Assembly (NCBI RefSeq): GCF_905171765.1
Contig: NC_053390.1
Coordinates: 333,342,294-333,406,293, forward strand
Reading direction: 5' to 3'
Source of the DNA: Bufo bufo
Taxonomy: Eukaryota; Chordata; Amphibia; Anura; Bufonidae
DNA: 64,000 nucleotides
Shown here: one piece after another, positions 22,336-33,553 of the stretch
Numbering within the stretch: the stretch's first letter is position 1
Layout of the letters: each line of letters starts with the position of its first letter
The notes under the pieces: model-generated
Told to the model about the DNA's origin: nothing
The model's input: the letters and a program-made list of their open reading frames with translations, nothing else
Databases searched by the model: none
Translations under genes and position numbers: made by a program

Positions 22336-22767
22336 ATGGATCCTATTGCTGCACTGGCAGGTCAGCTGCAAGGGCTGTCTTTGGAGGTAGCTGACCTCCG
22401 CACGACCCTCTTGCAGATGCAGAGATCACAGGCTGTTGGTCCTGGTGGTGGTGGTGGAGACCAGGTCTATCTGGAGCATAAAGTTGCCCTCCCAGACAGA
22501 TTCTCTGTGGGACGTGATAACTTCATTTTGTTTAGGGAGGCGTGCAAACTGTATTTTAGGCTACGTCCACACTCATCTGGGTATGAGAAACAGCGAGTCG
22601 GTGTGGTTATTTCCTTGCTTAAGGGGGATGCGCAGTCATGGGCTTTTTCTCTGCCGACCGGATCCCAGTCTCTCCGGTCGGTAGATGAATTTTTCGAAGC
22701 TTTGGGTCTTATCTATGATGATCTGGATCGGACCTCTGTAGCCGAAACCAAGCTGCACGGCCTTTGA
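22336..22767 (+). pseudogene. Ty3/gypsy gag, truncated
   Basis: Open for 143 codons from MDPIAALAGQLQGLSLEVADL: an N-terminal coiled-coil-like segment, a glycine stretch (GPGGGGGD, residues 39-46), then the conserved capsid part with KVALPDRFSVGRDNFILFREACKLYF and VGVVISLLKGDAQSWAF. Gag forms the particle that packages the element RNA. Family members continue after LHGL with RQGDR. Here a TGA stop (22765) follows and the sequence soon turns into a microsatellite. Protease, RT and integrase are missing. Confidence 0.82.
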
Positions 22768-22799
22768 CAGGGTGATCGTCATGGCTACTTAGGCTTTTT

Positions 22800-22922
22800 G
22801 AAAGTTGAGTGGTATGTGTGTGTAGTGTATATATGGTGTATATATGTATGTGTACCATGTATATGGTGTATTTATGTGTACGTGTATGGCATATATATGG
22901 TCTATGTATATGTAAATAGGTG
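22800..22922 (+). repeat. TATGTGTA microsatellite
   Basis: Irregular repeats of GTGTATATATGG/TGTATATGTA directly after the broken gag. Simple sequence, not coding. Confidence 0.8.
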
Positions 22923-23984
22923 TCATGACGATGCGTGTCTGCAGTTGAGTAGGGAACCTGTTAAAACTTTGAATCCCACCCCTGAGTATTAGTAAAGCAA
23001 CAAGTTAAACAACTTTTAAAGGGAAATGTCTATTTGAGTTCAAATCCTTTGCAATTATAGCGCATTTCCAGTTTAGAGAGTGAAGATGCTTTCTTGTCTA
23101 CAGAATGACCTGTTGTTGGATGTAACAGTATTACTTTTAAGTAGAATGATTAGTTACAGGTCTTCTTATTGGTAGGTTTGGCGTTCTGCCTGTCTGCCCT
23201 GTTGCGCCTAACCACTAATATGTGTTATGGAAAACTATTGCATAGACACACATTCAGGTCTTAAGCCTCACCTATGCTATTATAATCCTCGAACAACGGA
23301 CAAGAAGGGTTAGGCCACAAATACACTGAGTCACACAAGATATGTTTATTCTTGCTGAGCACAGTATAGTGATTTATCTCCCATTACTGCAGAGGAAGTA
23401 GTTCTGCCTATTTACAGTATATATTGAGTTACACCCCCATGCTATTGCTCATAGGTTTTGTCAGAAACAGCTGTCCTCTCTTCCTTTGGCACTTTTCACA
23501 ACTTAAAATGTTGCCTCTCTATATAATTAAGTAAATTACCCTTTGATAATAGCAGCTTAGCAACGTTTTATATCCACTATTTACAGCTATCCCAGTTACA
23601 TGTTTATACCCAACAAAGACATTGCGTAAAACTTGCAAAGCCATGACCTGCCTATATAATGACACAAAGAGGACGGAGAAGAGTTGATTCATGGTTACTC
23701 TGTTAGAGCTAATTACAATGGAGATCACAAACGCCATACTAAAATAGAAAGTACAGGAACTGATATCAGTGAGTTGAGCCATACTATTATCAATAAAATG
23801 ATAAGCCTCTTTTCCAATAGATACGTCACAAGTGTACGGAAATGCATTTCTAATACAAATATTCATATATACCGGTAGTTCTTTTACTTGGATGATAGGA
23901 AATCGAATTATTATGTGCAGAAATCTTCAATGTAATTTTTTGTCAATTTGTCATTGAATCTAAAATCATTAGACAATGTATTAT
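22923..23984. other. No recognised feature
   Basis: AT-rich unique-looking DNA. A 115-codon minus-strand frame (23519-23866) has no family resemblance and uneven composition; I do not call it. Confidence 0.45.
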
Positions 23985-24261
23985 CAGAGGTGGACTTTAC
24001 CACCACACAAACACTTGGTGCCCCAGAGATCAGGGAGTTCCCTGCTGGATACAAGTGATCAGCTGAAAAACTGACTAAAGGAGTGGACATACCGCCTGAG
24101 GAGCCGGTTCAGCTGCACAGGGGCCAGAGGGGTGCCCAGACTGCACTGCTCAGCTGAGATTGCGGGCTTAGCAGGCCAATGAGGGCAGAGCTTAATGGTA
24201 CAATGGGGGACCCTCAGTCATAACTTTGCTTGGTGCCCGAGAAATAATAAATCTGCCCCTG
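23985..24261. mobile_element. hAT-like MITE, CAGAGGTGGA/CAGGGGCAGA ends
   Basis: The left CAGAGGTGGACTTTACCAC and the right inverted AATAATAAATCTGCCCCTG form imperfect terminal repeats. Flanking octamers TGTATTAT and TATATTGT agree at six of eight positions, a decayed 8-bp duplication. No coding capacity. Confidence 0.6.
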
Positions 24262-24337
24262 TATATTGTACATTAATTCTTCTTTCTAAAATACTGGTAA
24301 ATAATTTGTCTTTTAGAGCATAATTAGTGCAGTTTAA

Positions 24338-24640
24338 AGTGATTGTCCCATAAACTACTTTTCAGTCTAAAGTGCATTTTCATCAATTACTCTAGCTCCC
24401 ATTCCTCCTTAGATTATTAAATTATTATTATTATTTTAATTTACCTCATTTGCAGTTTTCTCTTATCCCCCATGCCTGAATCCTACTTCCTGGTTTGTCA
24501 TGTGTCTGATGTCCCATCATGCACAAGGCAGTCAGATGTTTCCTGACATCAGCAGGACATGTGACACCAACCAGGCCCCTTGTTCTCACCAATGACACTT
24601 GTCCAGTCTACATTATAAGGCTCCAATGCAGGACGTAACC
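24338..24640. mobile_element. Left part of a TTAA MITE
   Basis: TTTAAAGTGATTGTCCCATAAAC has the form of the left end of TTAA elements. The right end is not found, so the end given is approximate. Confidence 0.4.
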
Positions 24641-24702
24641 TACAGCAAGTGAATATCAAAACAGATTTGCCTCAGGGTGCAATGGTAGGCTAAAAACTTT
24701 AA

Positions 24703-25093
24703 AGGGATATACCAGTTGTTAAAAATACCCACAGGATAGAGATAACTATTAGATTGATGAGGGTCCCCATTGATCATGAGAATGGGTTCTCTGTACCTCC
24801 TGAAACTCCTGAAATGAGTGGGTCTGAGCATGCGCACTGCCGCTCCATTCATCTCTACAAGAGTTCTGGAGAAAGCGGAGTACAGTGCTCGGCCATTTCC
24901 AGGACTCCCACAGAGATGAACGGAGTGGCTTTGTGCATGCTCGTACCCGTTCAATTTATAGGGTTAATGGGGTACAGAGAACCCGTTCTCATGATCAATG
25001 GCAGTCCCAGCAGTAGGATCCCTGATGATCTACTGTAATAATTATCCCCGATCCTGTGGATAGGGAATAACTTTTAACAACTGGAATACCCCT
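24703..25093. mobile_element. Complete TTAA MITE
   Basis: TTAA+AGGGATATACCAGTTGTT on the left (24699 on) and AACAACTGGAATACCCCT+TTAA on the right (to 25097), a clear inverted repeat with a perfect TTAA duplication. The interior has further mirrored text (GGTTCTCTGTACC / GGTACAGAGAACC; CATTGATCATGAG / CTCATGATCAATG), so most of it can fold back on itself. Open frames on both strands are a by-product. Confidence 0.85.
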
Positions 25094-25097
25094 TTAA

Positions 25098-25385
25098 CTT
25101 TACTATCCTATAAAAGGAAGCATTTAGCTGTACTCTTGAGTGTAATATATCCATAAGAAGATTTTCCATTACAATTTCTATATGCAAATTAGCTCCCCTG
25201 CAGAAGGAAGAAAACTGTCTCTCTAGTGCCACCAATAGGTAGCCACCCTGTAAGTCAACATCCAACCAATTAAAGAGCCTTGAAACATGACTTGGTTGTA
25301 TTAGAGACAGTTTTCTCTCTTCTAGAGGAAAGCTAATTGGCATACCTTTCTCCCCGAGAGCATTGCATGTGAGACTCACTCAGCC
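25098..25385. repeat. Frog interspersed repeat, class unknown
   Basis: Contains AAACTGTCTCTCTAGTGCCACCAATAGGTAG and the inverse GAGACAGTTTTCTCTCTTCTAG, a fold-back arrangement I recognise from other anuran sequence. Termini not resolved. Confidence 0.35.
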
Positions 25386-27116
25386 AGCTGGAACCCTGCC
25401 TAACTCCCAGCCTAATCATCACACTTGTCAATAAATGAGTCAGCAATGTTCAACTTTTCCCTTTAATCATATTCACTCCACTATTGGCTTCAGCCTAGCA
25501 TCAGGTTGTATCATGCTGATTTATATGACTGATTTTTATCCACATAATATTTAGAGGCCATTCTGTGTGAAAACTGCCCCGTAAACTTGTCATGCCTGCA
25601 AATCCTTCCTATCTTTTCAATCAGTTAGGAGTTGGCTTTAAATACTTGTATCCATAGAGGCAAGCTTGAATACAAATGATCTGAACAAAGGTATGATTGC
25701 TTTAGGCAGGCTGTTTACATTCATCAACATTTCTCTAATACTTGTCAGTGTTCTGAAACACGTCTCTAAAGTGCCAATGGCAGCTTGCCACTTCTTCTGA
25801 AGATCACCGACTACAGAAGGGGTGAAACCAGAACATAACGAAACCCCCTAGGGCTTTTTTTTTTTCTTCTGTCATTGAAATGCAAAGGTTCCACTTATCC
25901 TCTTGTGCACTTAGCATGCTCATTATTAATTGGAACATGGGCGGGACATGGCAGTCATATCAAATAAAGGTTTCACTTGTCTTATTTGAGTTTCCCAAGC
26001 TATGAGTTTTAATGAAGGTGATAAGAAGTCACTAACTGTTGATACCTGTAAAAAGTTAGAATGGCAGGGATCGTTACTTAGCGATATCACACAATCACTT
26101 AAAAAACAGAACGAAACGTTCCATGTTAGACCTGGAGAGTCGAATCTGGAAATCTCTGACATTTGATGAACTACATTGTCCAGCATTATCTACTACCAAT
26201 CAAGACATAGGGTGAATAATCCAACATTAGGGGATTTTTGCCAAGCTTCTGAATCATTGATAGGTATTTAGAAAAAGCACGAAATAGCATTAGCTGGCTT
26301 ATGTAAGACTTTTTAATAACACTTCTTCAAGGAATTATGGTAATGGAAACCAAATTTTACATTGTGGGCAAAACCCAGCCAAATCTGTCAGCTTATACAC
26401 TCCCCCTCCTCACATTATCTTTATGCACACATAAAAAAAAAAAAAAATGTTTGCACAAAGCAGAACCAATTCTAGGGAAACACTTGGCTTCCTTCAGCTT
26501 TACATAAATAAATATTCTTAAGGCTTGAAAGAACATGATGTAACCCTTTCGGGACTGAAGAAGGCTTTCCCATGCATATGACTCAGATCTACAGGGGTTA
26601 AGAAACGCCATCTATTGTGTGAAGGTCCAATAAGTCACAGTTAATCAGTAGCTTCAGCCTGACAGCTAGCACAGTTAGGCAGTGAGAATAAAAGAAAGCG
26701 TCTTCAAAAGGATTGTTTCACTTTAGATAATGGAGCATTGTTCTGGGGACAAGGCTGATTCCAGGAATATTTATTTGAAGAGAGAGAAAACTACCACTGA
26801 ATTCACATACTCAACTGCAGGTCACAGGGCCGCAGCCTTTAACCCCACGTCCAAACACAATAAATAATTCTGCTCCATCCCAACCTCCCGGATTGAAAGA
26901 CTTGTTTAAATGAATGATACATCAAACGTTCTTTCCAAATAAACAATAATCATACAGATGTCAGATACTGGGGCGAAGAATGTAAGAGGCATGCTGAGTA
27001 CCTATTCTGAGTGGGAACTATTCTGCTAACAGTACTTTTCACATTGTGCACATAAGATACACATGATATCATATCCATAAGCCTCCAATTAATTGGGCAG
27101 TAAAAACAAGCTACAA
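25386..27116. other. Unique DNA, possible conserved non-coding block
   Basis: No transposon ends and no convincing gene. The evenly composed stretches 25500-25830 and 26700-26990 look like single-copy non-coding sequence. A small open frame lies at 26002-26166 (separate entry). Confidence 0.35.
26002..26166 (+). CDS. Small open frame, doubtful
   Basis: Fifty-four codons from an ATG, product beginning MSFNEGDKKSLTVDTCKKLEW and ending ESNLEISDI. It is hydrophilic and charged, with no signal peptide or membrane segment, and its composition is more protein-like than that of neighbouring frames. I recognise no family. There is no clear acceptor or donor around it, and it may be chance or a relic. 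Confidence 0.15.
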   Translation: MSFNEGDKKSLTVDTCKKLEWQGSLLSDITQSLKKQNETFHVRPGESNLEISDI

Positions 27117-27254
27117 GGCTAGTTTCACATCTGCGTTCGGTAAATCCGGTAAATTGTTCTGCAGAGGAATTACTCTATCCTCCATACTTTGAGTAGTCTG
27201 CACCTCTGACGCAATAGATCACCAGATTTGCCGAACGCAGATGTGGATGTAGCC
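27117..27254. mobile_element. Short Harbinger-like MITE
   Basis: GGCTAGTTTCACATCTGCGT at the left and ACGCAGATGTGGATGTAGCC at the right are inverted repeats of the GGCTA...TTCACA type. The flanking triplets (CAA, AAG) are not a convincing duplication. Confidence 0.6.
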
Positions 27255-27734
27255 AAGCATAGTTAAAATGTAATAATTGTAGATTTTTAGGGGGTTTGAG
27301 CTACACGCCTGTTGTTCCAGTGTAAAAATACTAACCGTGACAGTGGTGGTGACTACCTGCAGTGTCTTATTGTAGAGATGAGGAAAGGATGGAAGACTCC
27401 TAACTACTATTCAGTCCAGAATAATGCATGATAGATGTGCTCTCTAGGTCACACATAGCCAATTTAGGAAAAACTTGAAATCTCATTAGCAATTGGACAA
27501 TACAAAGCTTTAATACAGATGTGTGGAACTTCCTTTGCTTCCTGTCTCCACAACCTATTTAAAGGGACCCATTTGTCAAAAAGGAAAGAATATTTTTTGT
27601 CACAGAGAACAACATTTTTAAAGAAAAGAAAAAAGTTTATCTTTTTCATTTCGGCACTACTATGCCATTGAAAATGAAATATAAAATATTGTCCTTCTTT
27701 AGTAGCCAGCATGCTTAGATAAAACTCTTATATA
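27255..27734. other. No recognised feature
   Basis: Unassigned unique-looking DNA. Confidence 0.4.
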
Positions 27735-28031
27735 CTGTTGGTAGGTAATCAAGTGAAAGATTACTGCTGATGTGATGGAAAAAAGATATTGGAAGGATAA
27801 ACTTCATGATAATAGTAGATTAGTAGATTTAGGATCACAGTATGATACTATTGTTCTCTTGATAGGTCTAAACATAGTAGTCAGCTTACCTCATATGCTG
27901 TTGGTAGGTAACCCAGTGAAAGATTACTGCTTCTGTGAGGGGAAGACATTGGAAGGATAAACTTCATAATAGTAGATTAGTAGAATTAGGATCATAGTAT
28001 GATACTGTTATTCCCTTGATAGGTCTAAACA
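27735..28031 (+). repeat. Tandem duplication, 163-bp period
   Basis: CTGTTGGTAGGTAA begins both copies (27735 and 27898). Each continues with GTGAAAGATTACTGCT, TTGGAAGGATAAACTTCAT, AGTAGATTAGTAGA and CTTGATAGGTCTAAACAT. The copies differ by small indels and about one base in ten. No gene. Confidence 0.9.
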
Positions 28032-28500
28032 TGCTCACAGGAGGAGAATTGTATTTATCAGTGTACTGGTTCCAGTGAATAATCTCACTGAGAAAGTCAA
28101 GTTAGGCTGTTTGCCATGCTGAAAGTCCAAATAAAGGAGGAAATTATAGTCAGGACAGGAAGTAGAACACATGGAGTAACTTCCAAAAATTATATCCAGA
28201 TTTTTTTTTATGGAAGTGTCCCTTTAACAGAGCATTTATCAAGCATTACATTTCCCAGTATAAGACAGGATCACCTAGGCAAGGAACTACCTCCACCTCT
28301 ATACGTGATAATCAGAAAACAAGCATGCTCTGACTGATGAGAGGGCTGAATACATGCACAGAAGTCCATGTTAGGTTTCACCCACAGCTGTACTCGAGGA
28401 TCCTTCAGGAGCTGCCATTGCAGATTCCATAATAAATATAGGACAGAATAGTGCAGCATGCTGAGTCTTCTTGTCCGGTAAAATGCCAGGTTTTCTAATA
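28032..28500. other. No recognised feature
   Basis: Unassigned unique-looking DNA. Confidence 0.4.
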
Positions 28501-28504
28501 GTAA

Positions 28505-28678
28505 TCAGATCCCATTAGAGTTAATGCTGTCCGTCAGTAGCCATTCATTTTATAGTCAGTGTGGTCCATCAGGAGGTGTTCATTGCAGTCAGTCAACAAT
28601 CGTTCATTTTATAGTCAGTGTGGTCCGTCAGGAGGCGTTCATTTTTTAGTCAGTGGGGTCCGTCAGGTGGCATTGATT
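28505..28678 (+). repeat. Short minisatellite (TAGTCAGTGTGGTCCGTCAGG)
   Basis: Three to four imperfect units containing TTCATTTTATAGTCAGTG and TGGTCCGTCAGGAGG, of variable length (about 45-65 bp). Confidence 0.75.
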
Positions 28679-28944
28679 TCTGTCATTTAACGGAAATACC
28701 TCATCAATCATTTTAATTGTTCCCCTTATATAAGGGACAGTTTTATGATTATTGCAATTTATATTGTGCCTCTACATTTTTTTCAATTACAAAAAAAGTA
28801 TAAAATCATACTTCTGCTTTTCTCCTCTTAAGGAAAAAAAAACACCCATACAGTGTACCGGTATATATAGAGAGAGATATATCTGTAGAAACCCATTGTA
28901 GATATCCACAACCCATCTGTAGAAATACATTGTGCATGGAAATA

Positions 28945-30598
28945 CAGGGTGGGCCATTTATATGGATACACCTTAATAAAATGGGAATGGTTGGTGATAT
29001 TAACTTCCTGTTTGTGGCACATTAGTATATGTGAGGGGGGAAACTTTTCAAGATGGGTGGTGACCATGGCGGCCATTTTAAAGTCTGACATTTTGAATCC
29101 AACTTTTGTTTTTAATAGGAAGAGGGTCATGTGACACATGAAACTTATTGGGAATTTCACAAGAAAAACAATGGTGTGGTTGGTTTTAACGTAACTTTAT
29201 TCTTTCATGAGTTATTTACAAGTTTCTGACCACTTTTAAAATGTGTTCAATGGGCTGCCCATTGTGTTGGATTGTCAATTCAACCCTCTTCTCCCACTCT
29301 TCACACACTGATAGCAACACCGCAGGAGAAATGCTAGCACAGGCTTCCAGTATCCGTAGTTTCAGGTGCTGCACATCTCGTATCTTCACAGGATAGACAA
29401 TTGCCTTCAGATGACCCCAAAGATAAAAGTCTAAGGGGGTCAGATCGGGAGACTTTGGGGGCCATTCAACTGGCCCACGATGACCAATCCACTTTCCAGG
29501 AAACTGTTCATCTAGGAATGCTCGGACCTGACACCCATAATGTGGTGGTGCACCATCTTGCTGGAAAAACTCAGGGAACGTGCCAGCTTCAGTGCATAAA
29601 GAGGGAAACACATCATCATGTAGCAATTTCGCATATCCAGTGGCCTTGAGGTTTCCATTGCTGAAGAATGGCCCCACTATCTTTGTACCCCATATACCAC
29701 ACCATACCATCAATTTTTTTGTTCCAACAGTCTTGGAGGGATCTATCCAATGTGGGTTAGTGTCAGACCAATAGCGGTGGTTTGGTTTGTTAACTTCACC
29801 ATTCACATAAAAGTTTGCCTCATCACTGAACAAAATCTTCTCCGTAAACTGAGGGTCCTGTTCCAATTTTTGTTTTGCCCATTCTGCAAATTCAGTGCGC
29901 CAATCTGGGTCATCCTCGTTGAGATGCTGCAGTAGCTGGAGTTTGTAAGGGTGCCATTTGTGAGTAGCTAATATCCGCCGAAAGGGATGTTCGACTAATG
30001 CCACTCTCCAGTGACATGCGACGAGTGCTACGCTGTGGGCTCTTGCTGAATGAAGCTAGGACAGCCACTGATGTTTCTTCATTAGAGACAGATTTCATGC
30101 GTCCACATTTTGGCAAATCCAACAGTGAACCAGTTTCACGAAACCTAGCAAGCAGTTTGCTAACTGTAGCATGGGAGATGGGTGGTCTCGTAGGGTGTCT
30201 TGCATTGAAATCTGCTGCAATGACCCGGTTACTGCATTCACCAGACATCAACACAATTTCTATCCGCTCCTCACGTGTTAACATCGGCGACATGTCAATG
30301 GCTGTAAACAAAGAGAAACTTGTAAATAACTCATGAAAGAATAAAGTTATGTTAAAACCAAGCACACCATTGTTTTTCGTGTGAAATTCCCAATAAGTTT
30401 GATGTGTCACATGACCCTCTTCCTATTGAAAAAACAAAAGTTGGATTCAAAATGGCCAACTTCAAAATGGCCGCCATGGTCACCACCCATCTTGAAAAGT
30501 TTCCCCCCTCACATATACTAATGTGCCACAAACAGGAAGTTAATATCACCAACCATTCCCATTTTATTAAGGTGTATTCATATAAATGGCCCACCCTG
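28945..30598 (-). mobile_element. Near-complete mariner-type transposon (DD41D)
   Basis: Ends CAGGGTGGGCCATTTATATG on both sides in inverse, flanked by TA (28943-28944, 30599-30600), the Tc1/mariner target. The inverted repeats are unusually long: about 283 bp (28945-29227) and 286 bp (30313-30598), very similar apart from small indels. The single gene on the minus strand fills the middle, and the left repeat reaches over its stop codon. Copy length is 1654 bp. Confidence 0.93.
29216..30293 (-). pseudogene. Mariner-type transposase (DD41D), one frameshift
   Basis: Cut-and-paste transposase that binds the element's inverted repeats and moves it to TA sites. From ATG at 30293 (MSPMLTREERIEIVLM) the N-terminal half shows helix-turn-helix segments: RVIAADFNARHP and HATVSKLLARFRETGSL, with a GRMKS linker. 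The frame is lost near 29990, within CATCCCTTTCGGCGG on the coding strand. The C-terminal half follows in another frame: HKWHPYKLQLLQHLNEDD, the first aspartate in LFSDEANFYVNGEV, the second in FFQQDGAPPHYG and the third in PDLTPLDFYLWG. Forty-one residues separate the last two, the DD41D arrangement (rosa/VISITOR-type). Stop TAA at 29216-29218. All three catalytic residues are present, and this is the only visible frame break. Confidence 0.9.
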
Positions 30599-30599
30599 T

Positions 30600-30870
30600 A
30601 CATTATACATGGCAAAAATACTAGTCAGAGAAAATCCTTCTATTAATAAGAGTGGGCTCTGTGGCCCACCGGCCCAGCCCTAGAGTATTTGATTACAATA
30701 TAGAAGGTCCTGAGTTCAAGACCTGAAGTCAGCCGGAGCAGAGACTCCTACACCATATCCATTTATGGACTCAGTGATAGAGCAGAACAGGGATTCCTAA
30801 ACTAGATATGGAGTCAGAGCAGTGACTCCTAAATCAGTGCTGGCATTTTAATCTACTGGAGGCTTAAGCC
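30600..30870. repeat. Repeat relic with tRNA-like B box
   Basis: GAAGGTCCTGAGTTCAAGACC (30702-30722) resembles a B box. It is followed by ACTCCTACACCATATCC-type text like that near 16400-16470, so this is probably a relic of the same composite family as at 16-17 kb. Boundaries unclear. Confidence 0.35.
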
Positions 30871-31490
30871 CTAAACTTCCTGCGGAGTGTGTGACTACAT
30901 GCACCTAGCTGTTCTGTAGCAAAACATAAGGAGGACTAGGGGAAGCAGAAAGTCCCTTGTCTGCCAAATCTCCCCTAAATTCTGCTTTTGGAAGCACCTT
31001 GCAGACATAGTTGTATGTGCACTATGGATTAACTGTATTGTGTTATTTTTGTTTTTTCAGTGTTTCGTATCCCTTTAAACAGGGATATGCTGCCAGAAAA
31101 CAATGAATCTGTATGGGGATAAGCAAACCCAATGCAGAGATGACTGCTGCATGTAAATGGAGCTATCACCTCCACTTACAGTCAGGCAATGATCGGGATT
31201 GTTTTTTTTTTTCTCTAATTGGCTTGGTATTGGTCACAGCTAAGCAGCTAAATACCAATCAAAGATAAATATATTTTTAAAAATATCCTATTTTCTTGAC
31301 AAGGGTCTCCTCTTGGTGTGAGAATGCTGTTAGATGACCAACTTTGAAAAAAAGAAAAATGTCTACATTACACCCTTCCCAACCTCCGCTGTACATTATG
31401 GCAGAAGCTGGGTCTTTAAAAATGGTGTGCTATAGTAGTCTTGGGCCTTCTGAAGGCTCAGAGGCCTGCCAGAGTGAAGTCTCTATGGAG
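30871..31490. other. No recognised feature
   Basis: Unassigned. A 137-codon frame starting at 31344 runs into T-rich repeat and is not a gene. Confidence 0.4.
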
Positions 31491-31494
31491 CCCT

Positions 31495-32580
31495 GCCTGT
31501 GTGCATCTTTAAAAGCTGTAACTTTTTGTTTTTCATATGGTTATATAAATAATTTTGTGTCTTTTTTGATGACACATGGGGCTTTATTTTTATGTTATTT
31601 TATTTATTTTTCATTTTTTATACCTATGAAAATGTTTAAAAAAAAAAGGCTTTTACATTTATTTTTATTTATTTTAATGTTATGTCCCCTTTCCATAATG
31701 GTTATTTTGGAATATATGGGTTATGGTTGCCAAGGCAGACTAGAAACTGTCATGTAGCATGCAGTAGTGTTTTTTTCACATTTTGTGCCCTCCATAAGGT
31801 CATACAAAACCTTTGAGGAGGGGTAATTAAACATTACAGGTATTATTTATTATGCGCAAATTAGGCGTATTTCAGACGCAGATGGCGGCGCAACGAACTG
31901 TTATCTGCGACTTTGCCCCACTCACGCCAGGTCTAAAATTGTGGGTGTGGCATGGGCGGGGAAGAGGACGGGCTGGCAGGCCCATCTGATTCATCATTTT
32001 CTATACCTGTTTTAGGGATAGAAAAAAGTCTAAATGTAAGACGGCAAGGAAGCTGTCTTACATTTAGAACTGGCGCTAGATGCACTCTTCATAACTTTGG
32101 CGATACACCGACAGCTATGGGCCTTTATTAAAACCGGCATCTAAAATGACGGCCTTAATAAATGTGCCACTACATTTTAATTTATTGTTGAATTCTCCAG
32201 TAGCTGGGGCTGACATTTTAGTCACAATTATAGGGGGAATACAGCCCCAGGGGCTTTACAATTCTGTAAAGCCTCACTACAGAGCTAATTTGGGTCTGCT
32301 AAAACCCAGCAGCTCATTCAGGCATGTTGCCCCCAGCGATTACATGATCGCTAGAAGCGCAGCAGGAAGTGCAAGCATTGCCGCTTCCTGATCTGTGTAC
32401 ACTGTGTTCATTCAGTGTTATACAGTGAAGGAGAAGCCAGGGACAGCAAAAAAAAAAACTAAAGAAAAAAACATCCCTGCTTTCTCTATGGGGAGCTCTG
32501 CTGTAATTGACAGAGGGCTCTTCACTCCAGCAGCTGCAGCAGCAACAGGTGGTCTGGAGGTAGTTAAAAGTTACCTTTTG
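31495..32580. mobile_element. Diverged long TTAA-type element, right part, interrupted
   Basis: The T-rich 31495-31830 and the GC-richer 32195-32570 (GTAGCTGGGGCTGACAT, GCGATTACATGATCGCTAG, GGAAGTGCAAGC, GATCTGTGTACAC) parallel 14880-15350 of copy A. It is a third, older copy. A separate fold-back repeat (about 31835-32190) ending AATAAATGTGCC interrupts it. No gene. Confidence 0.5.
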
Positions 32581-32584
32581 ATGA

Positions 32585-32875
32585 TGAATGGACTGACAGC
32601 TTGACCATACACATTAGATGTATGTGGGTGGGACCAACCAACCATCTAATGTGCATAAAGGCCTCCTGACTCTCTCCTGGTGGCAGATGTTGGGAAGATT
32701 TCAACTTCTTTATACTTTTTACTAATGGAGATAATCCATTGCCAGAGGAGTCTCCCTCCCCTCCTCCACTGCAAATACATGCATGCATGGGCAAGCCAAG
32801 CAGGCATGTGTGTGAGGGGTTGGGAGGTGACAGCTGTTTGATTGACAGCTATCATATATAAATCTGGCCTTAGTA
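32585..32875. mobile_element. MITE relic (ACCATACACATTAGAT family)
   Basis: GACCATACACATTAGATGT near the left and TATATAAATCTGGCCTTA near the right are decayed inverted repeats like those at 45250-45487 and 53840-54570. No coding capacity. Confidence 0.45.
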
Positions 32876-33552
32876 TCATAAATAATACTTGCATTCAATT
32901 CTGAAATGATACCACTGTACAATTCCCTCTGTGCAATATGAAATTTAGTACATACTCTAAGATTTTTACTATTTAATACTCCACAGCAACATTCATCACA
33001 CGCTTGTGTACGCTCTCGTGTTCTTGCTTTTGACCATGTGACTTTCTATGTCTTTCTCTTAGAATATGCTCTCATAATTCTGCAGCTCCTCTTAAAATGC
33101 ATAACGGCTGCTGACTTTTTACTTACTGCCAGTTATAGCCCCAAATACGAAAACAGCAACTGACAGTTCTGAAAGTGGCACTACCATGCTGGAGGGAAGG
33201 TGTGATCATCCTGTAAGGTTTTGATTCTTAAACTTTTTCTTTTTCCACAGAAGAAATACCACATCACAGCTATCCGTAAGTCTACCACAACCTCAGGGAA
33301 CTGATATGTCCTGGAACATCTTTCAACCTTTCCTGCTACAATGTCAGTGTTTTACGTCCTCTTTTACTACATAAGCAACAGAAATAAAAAGGAACACTTT
33401 TTTTTTAAATAAACTAATAATTATATTTGAGCACAGGTTCTGAAAAACATATAATAAATGGTAAAATCAAATAACAAAGTCAAAGCATTTTCTGGTCAAA
33501 GACATTTCCAACAAGCTCCCAATTTCACCCAAGGCTACTATACTTTATGGTG
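32876..33552. other. Unique DNA around a candidate micro-exon
   Basis: No repeat signatures. Apart from the 25-nt splice-bounded segment at 33251-33275 nothing is recognised. Confidence 0.35.
33251..33275 (+). other. Candidate 25-nt micro-exon
   Basis: A strong polypyrimidine tract and acceptor (TTTTTCTTTTTCCACAG, ending 33250) is followed 25 bases later by a consensus donor GTAAGT (33276-33281). The three frames are all open, so the peptide (for example KKYHITAI) cannot be fixed. No neighbouring exon of the same gene is visible. Good splice-site pairs this close do arise by chance in 64 kb, so this remains a candidate. Confidence 0.3.
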
Positions 33553-33553
33553 G

